Assembly: GCA_021789225.1 (NCBI GenBank)
Contig: JAJYJQ010000004.1
Coordinates: 1-44,160, forward strand
Length of the DNA stretch: 44,160 nucleotides
Reading direction: 5' to 3'
From: a bacterium
GTDB taxonomy: Bacteria > Patescibacteriota > Minisyncoccia > Phycocordibacterales > Phycocordibacteraceae
This document shows positions 34,290-44,160 of this stretch, one piece after another. Below the pieces are notes generated by a model. It had not been told where the DNA came from and ran no database searches. It was given only the letters and a program-made list of their open reading frames with translations. A program made the translations under genes and the position numbers. The first letter of the stretch is position 1, and every line of letters begins with the position of its first letter.

Positions 34290-36238
34290 ACAGCGGCGAT
34301 GACGAGGACAATGATAAGCGCGATGAACATGAAAAGAAGGTATGCCTGCACGACGCCGTTTTGCATGCGGCGCATCGCGCGCGCCGTGCGCAAGACGAGC
34401 GCCGCAATCGGACGGTACGCGTAGCGTTCCCAGAAGGAATCCACGCTCCAGAGGATCCGGCGCTTCGCGATCCACGGATTCGTGGCGACGACCGGCTCAG
34501 CGGTCACCTCCTTTTCGGCAAGAACGATCGCGCGGAAGAAGAAGCGGACCGGCGCAGCGAAACCGGTAGCGGTCTGCTCCATGCGCGGCGTAAGCGGCGT
34601 ACCGCAGTCCCAGGTGCCGGTCACGCGCGCGCCGCGCTCTGACGCGAAGGCGCGCGCGGCGAGAAAGGCCAAGAGCAGCGCGCCGCCGAGGAGAACGAGG
34701 ACGAGCCATGCGTTCATCGCCGCACCCGAGGCGAGCACAGTGCTCGCGAAGAGCGCGTGCGCCGAAAGCGGAGCCTGGGCCGAAAGGAGCGGCAAGACGA
34801 AAAGCCCGGTGCCCAGGAGTGCGAGCGCCCCGAGCGCCGGCGGCACAACGAGCAGGAGCGAGGGTCGCTCCCCTGCCACCGCATGCGCCGCGTGCTCCGA
34901 GCGGGCGCGCCCGAGGAACACCGTGCTGAAGAGCTTCACGAAGGCAAAGGCCGCAAGCCCGCCGACGAGCCCGATGATGCCAAGCACGAGCGCCGCTGCG
35001 ATCGAGGCCGGCAAGGGCGCCGAAAGGCCGAGCACAAGCGCCTGCAGGTACGCCCACTCACCGAAGAACGTGCCGAAAGGCGGCAGCGCTGCGGCTGCGA
35101 GCGAGAGTGCGAGCACCACGCCCGAGAAGACCGGCCACGCAGCCGCGAGCCCGCCGAGCGCGTCGAGGTCGCGGGTGTGCGTCTTCGCGACGATCGTCCC
35201 GGCCGAGAGGAACAAAGAAAGCTTCATCAGTGCGTGATTCAGCGTATGCAAAATGACGAACGTCACCATGCCGGCCGCCATCGCGGATACGAGCGGCGAC
35301 TGCGGCAGCGCGCCAAGCATCACCACTGCACCGACGCCCGAGAAGATAAGACCGAGGTTCTCGATACTGCTCCAAGCCAGAAGGCGCTTCAGATCGTCCT
35401 CGACCGCCGCATGGAGCGCGCCGAAGAACGCCGACAGGAGCCCGAGCGCGATGACGAGCGCCGAAAGCGCGAGCGGAATTCCCGGAAAAAGCGAGACCGA
35501 GAGTATGAAGCCGAAGAGCGCGACCTTGAGCATCACGCCCGAGAGGAGCGCCGAGGCATGGCTGGGCGCCTGCGAGTGCGCTTTCGGGAGCCACTGATGC
35601 AGCGGCACGAGACCCGCTTTCGAACCGAAGCCCGCCAAGAGGAGCACGAACGCGACACCGCGCGCCACACCCGAGAGCTGCGCTGCTGAAGCGGCAACCT
35701 CCTGCCAAGTGGCGAACGGTGCGCCGCCCGCAAGCAAGAGCATGCCGCTGGCGATTGCTGCGAAGCCGAGCTGCGTCATGACGAGGTATTCGACACCTGC
35801 GCGGAAGGCATCCGGCGTGCGCTCCGAAATCACGAGGAAGTACCCCGAGATCGACATAAGCTCCCAGGCGATGAGAAACGCAAGTACGGAAGGAGAAAGC
35901 ACCACCGCCTCCATGCCGATAAGGAATAGCGCGAACGCACTCGCGTGCCAGGCCGAGGCGTACGACTCGCGATAGAGCGGGATGTAGGCGATGGCGTAGA
36001 GCGACGCGAGGAAGGTGCCTATCCCGATGATGCCGAAGAAGAACGCCTGGATCGGTGCGAGCGCGCCTGCAAACGGCCCGACGAAAGAGCCGATGGCCGC
36101 CGCAAGCGCCGAAAGGCCGCCGAGCGCGTAGGCGCCATACGTGATGCGGATACTCTCATCGCTCGATGCGGATACAAACGACGACAGCGCTCCAGCGAGC
36201 GGCAATGCGAACGACACGATGACGAGTCCGGTGAGCAT
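34286..36238 (-). CDS. HyfB/NuoL-like proton-translocating membrane subunit
   Basis: [50 protein letters not shown]. Confidence 0.88.
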   Translation of the reverse strand: [650 protein letters not shown]

Positions 36239-36253
36239 AAGAGGTATGAGAGC

Positions 36254-36778
36254 TTACGAATGTCTGGCGGCGAGAATGGCCGAGCGCAGGCCCACGAGAA
36301 TATCGCGCGGCGAGGGCGGATCGCCCGGGATGACAAAGTCCACAGGAATGACCGCATCTACCGGGCCGACGACCGCGTACGAATCTTTCCAGATACCGCC
36401 GGTCGCAGCGCCGTCGCCAACCGCAACGACGATCTTAGGCGCCGGGGTTTGGTCGTAGGCAGTCTTGAGCGCGTGCGCCATGTTGCGCGTGACCGGGCCA
36501 GAGACCGTCAGGATGTCTGCGTGCCGCGGGGACGCCACGAAGGAGATGCCGAAGCGGTCCGCATCATAAAAGGCGTTCCCGAGCGCGGTGAGCTCGTACT
36601 CTTCCCCGTTGGTTGAGCCGGCATCAACGTGGCGAATGTGGAGCGCGCGTCCGCCGTAGAGCTCTTTGATCGCAGCGCGAAGCGACTCACCGACGTGCTC
36701 GGTCTCCTCTTCCGGGGAAAGTAAAATCGGATCGGGGTGCGATCCGGTCGAGATCATCTTTGCAAACGCAGCTAGCAT
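36254..36778 (-). CDS. HyfI/NuoB-like small subunit lacking 4Fe-4S ligands
   Basis: DAGSTNGEEYELTALGNAFYDADRFGISFVASPRHADILTVSGPVTRNM...VVAVGDGAATGG...VIPGDPPSP. Confidence 0.85.
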   Translation of the reverse strand: MLAAFAKMISTGSHPDPILLSPEEETEHVGESLRAAIKELYGGRALHIRHVDAGSTNGEEYELTALGNAFYDADRFGISFVASPRHADILTVSGPVTRNMAHALKTAYDQTPAPKIVVAVGDGAATGGIWKDSYAVVGPVDAVIPVDFVIPGDPPSPRDILVGLRSAILAARHS

Positions 36779-36861
36779 AACAGAAATGTGACATTCGCTA
36801 TACTACGCCTCCCCCGAAAAAAATCCAGGGTGTGCATAACCCACGAGCCAGACAGCCGAGA

Positions 36862-37159
36862 GGCAGCGGGAGGGCATGCTTAGCGAACCAGTTGCGCAGG
36901 CGTCCTTGCATGGTGGTTTGGCATTTCTGGGCTTGCGAGCCGAAGCACGCCGCGTCCGCTCCGCCGGCACATCGAAAAAAGTGACCGCTTCGGGCCGCTA
37001 GACCGAGTCTTAGTCACTTTTTATCGATGGTGCCGGCTCTGCGCCCGCTACGGTAGAGACACGATTGGGCTCGCGATGCCAAACCAAGGACGCTGAAGCA
37101 GAGGGAGCGAGCGGCTGGGCGAGCGAGCGCTGGTTCGCGAAGCATGCCCTCCCGCTGCC
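36862..37159 (-). repeat. Large palindromic element C2 (about 300 nt) with nested arms and the same core as C1
   Basis: Outer arms GGCAGCGGGAGGGCATGCTTAGCGAACCAG / CTGGTTCGCGAAGCATGCCCTCCCGCTGCC (29 of 30 paired), middle arms GCGTCCTTG..GGTTTGGCAT / ATGCCAAACCAAGGACGC, inner arms GCCGGCACATCGAAAAAAGTGAC / GTCACTTTTTATCGATGGTGCCGGC. Confidence 0.9.
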
Positions 37160-37167
37160 GGCGCCAC

Positions 37168-38448
37168 TTAATACGACTTGAGGTGGCGGGATTTTTCGTG
37201 GAGGCGGATCTTTTCGAGCGCTTTGGCTTCGATCTGGCGGATACGCTCGCGCGTGACGCCGAACTCCTTCCCCACTTCTTCGAGCGTGTGGTAAATGCCG
37301 TCGGCAAGGCCGTGGCGCAGCTCGAGAATTTTACGCTCCTTGGGCGAGAGGTCGCCGAGAATGTCGCGCACCTGCATCGCGAGGATGCGCTCCGAAGACT
37401 CCTGCACCGGCGAAGGCACTTTGTCATCGGCAATGAAATCGCCGAGCGTCGAGCGCTCGTCGTCGCCGTCGCCCACCGGGTTTTCGAGCGAGAGCGTGTC
37501 CTGGTTGATCTTCTCGATCTGGTAGATCTTTTCTGGCTCGACACCCATCTCCACGGCCACTTCTTCGGGCTGCGGGTCGCGACCGAGCATCTGCGCGAGG
37601 CGGCGCGAGACCTGCTTGTATTTAGCGATGGTCTCTACCATGTGCACCGGGATACGGATCGTGCGCGACTGGTCGGCGAGCGCGCGCGTGATCGCCTGGC
37701 GAATCCACCAGGTCGCATAGGTCGAAAACTTGTAGCCCTTCTTCCAGTCGAACTTGTCGACCGCCTTGAAGAGACCGAGGTTGCCTTCCTGGATGAGGTC
37801 GAGAAGCGTGAGGTCGGGCGAACGACCGACGTATTTCTTTGCAATGGAGACGACGAGGCGCAGGTTTGAGCGCGCGAGGATGTTGCGTGCTTCTTCATCA
37901 CCCGCCTCGATGCGCTTGGCGAGCTCGCGCTCTTCGGATGCGGTCAGGAGCGGATACTGGCCGATCTCGCGGAGGTAGATCTGGATGGAGTCGTACGAGC
38001 CTGAGTCCCGGCCTTTGATGTTGCGCGTCGCGAGATACTGGTCGGCGCTATCTTCGAGCATGCCGCCTTCGAGGATATCGATGCCCGCCGTCGCGAGGCG
38101 CTCGTACAGGTCTTCGAGAAATGCGACGTCGTTCTCCACGTGCGGGAACTCTTTCAGGATCTCGCTATAGGTGATGTAGCCGCGCTCGCGCCCCTTCGTG
38201 ATGAGCGTTTCGGCTTTCGCATTGCGTGCACCCTGCGCGCGCGGCGGTCGTGCCGTCACCTTCTTTGCAACCGCCTTCTTCACCGGCTTGGCCGATGTTT
38301 TCTTCACCGGCTTCTTCGGCGCGACTTTCTTCGCGACAACCTTTTTCACCGCTTTCTTGGGCGCACGGCTTGAAACCGGCTTCTTCACGCTCGCGCGCTT
38401 CGCCTTCGTGGTGACCACCTTCTTCTTGCTGGGTTTCGATGTCGCCAT
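37168..38448 (-). CDS. rpoD: RNA polymerase primary sigma factor (sigma70)
   Basis: Region 2 [62 protein letters not shown]; region 4 [25 protein letters not shown]. Confidence 0.97.
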   Translation of the reverse strand: MATSKPSKKKVVTTKAKRASVKKPVSSRAPKKAVKKVVAKKVAPKKPVKKTSAKPVKKAVAKKVTARPPRAQGARNAKAETLITKGRERGYITYSEILKEFPHVENDVAFLEDLYERLATAGIDILEGGMLEDSADQYLATRNIKGRDSGSYDSIQIYLREIGQYPLLTASEERELAKRIEAGDEEARNILARSNLRLVVSIAKKYVGRSPDLTLLDLIQEGNLGLFKAVDKFDWKKGYKFSTYATWWIRQAITRALADQSRTIRIPVHMVETIAKYKQVSRRLAQMLGRDPQPEEVAVEMGVEPEKIYQIEKINQDTLSLENPVGDGDDERSTLGDFIADDKVPSPVQESSERILAMQVRDILGDLSPKERKILELRHGLADGIYHTLEEVGKEFGVTRERIRQIEAKALEKIRLHEKSRHLKSY

Positions 38449-38479
38449 AGGGTAAGAAAAATTTAATAAATGGACTCGC

Positions 38480-40171
38480 TTACGCGCATGCCGCGATACG
38501 CTTCACGAGCGCCGCGCAACGCTCTTGAGCGCTCGTCTCGGCCACCTCATCGCGTGCTGCCTGCGCGAGACGCAAGGCCCCGAGTGCTGCCGCGTATTGC
38601 TCGTCGAGCCACGCGCGCTCGAAGGCACGGATAAGATCATCTGCAGCCTGCTCCTTCGGCGTTTCTCCGAACTCGATGCCCGCCTCAAATACGGCCTGTT
38701 CAGAGGGTTCGGGCAGCGGTGCCTCACCTACTATCCGAGCGTACTCGCTTTGGATACGCTCTGCAAGCGTGCTCTCGGGATAACTCGCGACAGCCGCCGC
38801 GAGCGCTTCGGCCCGTACTGCTGAAACCGGACGCGCCGGGGCGGCTTCCGCTGCGCGCGACGAGGTGCTCGGTGCGGGCTCATACGCGCGCGGCGGCGCA
38901 GCCGCCGCGCGCGTAAGCGATTCGCGCACCGCCTCCGGAGTCGTCGCGATCGAGCGCGCCACGACGCCCACGAAGTGCTCACGCTCGAGCGGGCTTTTCA
39001 CGGCGGCAATGAGCGGGAGCACCGTCGCCTCGACTGCCTGCACGAGCCGATGCATGTCCGACTCCTTCGCTGCAAGGACTGCAAGGAAGAACTCGACGAC
39101 CGTGGCGGCCTGGGCGACCCGGTTCGCGAACTCCTTCGCGTCGGTCGAGATGAGGTCGGCTGGGTCCTGCCCCTCCGGGAGCGCGACCGCCTTCACACGC
39201 ATCCCCGCGCCAAGCGCAAGGATTGCCGAGCGCGCAGTCGCTGTAAGGCCAGCACGGTCGCCATCCAAGACGAGCATGAGGTTGTCCGTGTAGCGCTTTA
39301 TGAGCGCGAGGTGCTGCTCCGTGAGCGCGGTGCCCGAGAGCGCGATCGCGTTCGTGAAGCCGGCTTGGTGGCAGTGGAGCACGTCCATCTGCCCTTCCAC
39401 CAGGAGCGCGAATCCGCGCGTGCGGATCGCCTCCTTCGCCCGATCCATCCCGAAGATGATCTGCGACTTCCTGAAGAGCTCGGTCTCGGGCGAGTTCAGG
39501 TACTTAGCCTGCTCATCGGCCGAGAGCGCCCGCCCGGTGAAGGCGACCGTACGCCCGGCTGCATCGCGGATCGGGAACATGAGCCGGTTGCGGAAGCGGT
39601 CGTAGAACGTGCCCGGCTTCCCGTCTGCCTCTTTGATGAGGCCGGCCGCGACGAGCTCCTCGGTCGAGAATCCCGCTGCCGTGAGCACCTCGAGAAGTCC
39701 GCGCCAGCCTTCCGGCGCATATCCGAGCCCCCACGCACGGATGGTTTCGTCGGAGAGGCCGCGTTTCTTCGCATAGGCGTAGGCGCTTCCCTCCGGAGAT
39801 AGTGTTGTGGCAAAGAACTGCTCCGCGCGCGCGAGCGCCTCTCGGAGGCGATCGGCGCGCGAATGGTCAGCGCGCGCGCCGACCTCGTAGCGCAACTCGA
39901 CACCTGCCTTCTCCGCGAGGATCTTGAGAGCACCCTTGAAGTCCACGCCCTCCATCTTTTCAACGAACGTGAACAAGTCGCCACCCTGGCCGGATGAGAA
40001 GCAGTGATAGGTGCCGCGCTCCGGCGAGACGAAAAAGGACGGCGTCTTCTCCTTGGTGAAGGGAGACAGTCCTTTCCAGTGCTTGCCGGCGCGGGTCAAC
40101 TTCACATACGGCTGCACCACGTCAAGGATCGAGAGTTTTTCTTTGATCTCCTGAACCGTGTCGCGGCTCAT
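38480..40171 (-). CDS. dnaG: DNA primase
   Basis: [88 protein letters not shown]. Confidence 0.93.
   Translation of the reverse strand: MSRDTVQEIKEKLSILDVVQPYVKLTRAGKHWKGLSPFTKEKTPSFFVSPERGTYHCFSSGQGGDLFTFVEKMEGVDFKGALKILAEKAGVELRYEVGARADHSRADRLREALARAEQFFATTLSPEGSAYAYAKKRGLSDETIRAWGLGYAPEGWRGLLEVLTAAGFSTEELVAAGLIKEADGKPGTFYDRFRNRLMFPIRDAAGRTVAFTGRALSADEQAKYLNSPETELFRKSQIIFGMDRAKEAIRTRGFALLVEGQMDVLHCHQAGFTNAIALSGTALTEQHLALIKRYTDNLMLVLDGDRAGLTATARSAILALGAGMRVKAVALPEGQDPADLISTDAKEFANRVAQAATVVEFFLAVLAAKESDMHRLVQAVEATVLPLIAAVKSPLEREHFVGVVARSIATTPEAVRESLTRAAAAPPRAYEPAPSTSSRAAEAAPARPVSAVRAEALAAAVASYPESTLAERIQSEYARIVGEAPLPEPSEQAVFEAGIEFGETPKEQAADDLIRAFERAWLDEQYAAALGALRLAQAARDEVAETSAQERCAALVKRIAACA
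38883..38915. repeat. GC-rich perfect palindrome inside dnaG, 15-bp stem, 3-nt loop
   Basis: TACGCGCGCGGCGGC-GCA-GCCGCCGCGCGCGTA. Confidence 0.8.
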
Positions 40172-40182
40172 CGTGAAGACGG

Positions 40183-43884
<3,702 letters not shown>

Positions 43885-43895
43885 AGTCTAAGGGA

Positions 43896-44160
<265 letters not shown>

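Noticed and set aside
29665-36778. Bona fide NADH dehydrogenase complex I or functional NiFe hydrogenase
   Set aside because: Required Fe-S and Ni ligand cysteines are absent and no NuoEFG/NuoI genes are present in the window.

Overview
The window is a high-GC bacterial chromosome segment. Gene content and divergence suggest a Candidate Phyla Radiation (Patescibacteria/Parcubacteria-like) genome, but that is inference. Core anchors at the right end, all on the minus strand, are rpoB (partial), rpoC, dnaG and rpoD, followed by a six-gene complex-I/group-4-hydrogenase-like operon. Elsewhere I see a RecB/UvrD-like helicase-nuclease, hisS, prmC, a YprB-like exonuclease, a DsbA-like protein, an RRM protein, three P-type ATPases (one fused to a eukaryotic-type phosphomannomutase-like HAD domain), GH1 and three GH130 domains, and several small accessory genes. 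The main discoveries are as follows. (1) A family of about 100-nt palindromic elements with a conserved asymmetric GCT//T internal loop and covarying flanking stems. There are three copies, one of them inside a 186-nt (62-codon) in-frame palindromic insertion in the helicase gene. (2) A second palindrome family with a conserved 27-nt apical core and a compensatory closing pair, at 23128-23212 and 36862-37159. (3) 27-nt mini-palindromes in the same reading frame in prmC and the helicase, differing by two compensated base pairs. (4) A hydrogenase/complex-I-like operon whose small subunit has lost all canonical 4Fe-4S cysteines and whose large subunit lacks the Ni ligands. (5) A PMM-P-type ATPase fusion next to GH130 and cupin genes. 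(6) A DnaG with a degraded zinc ribbon. (7) A shared 5' leader motif upstream of small accessory genes. No tRNA, rRNA, CRISPR array or transposase gene was recognised. All comparisons were made by eye.
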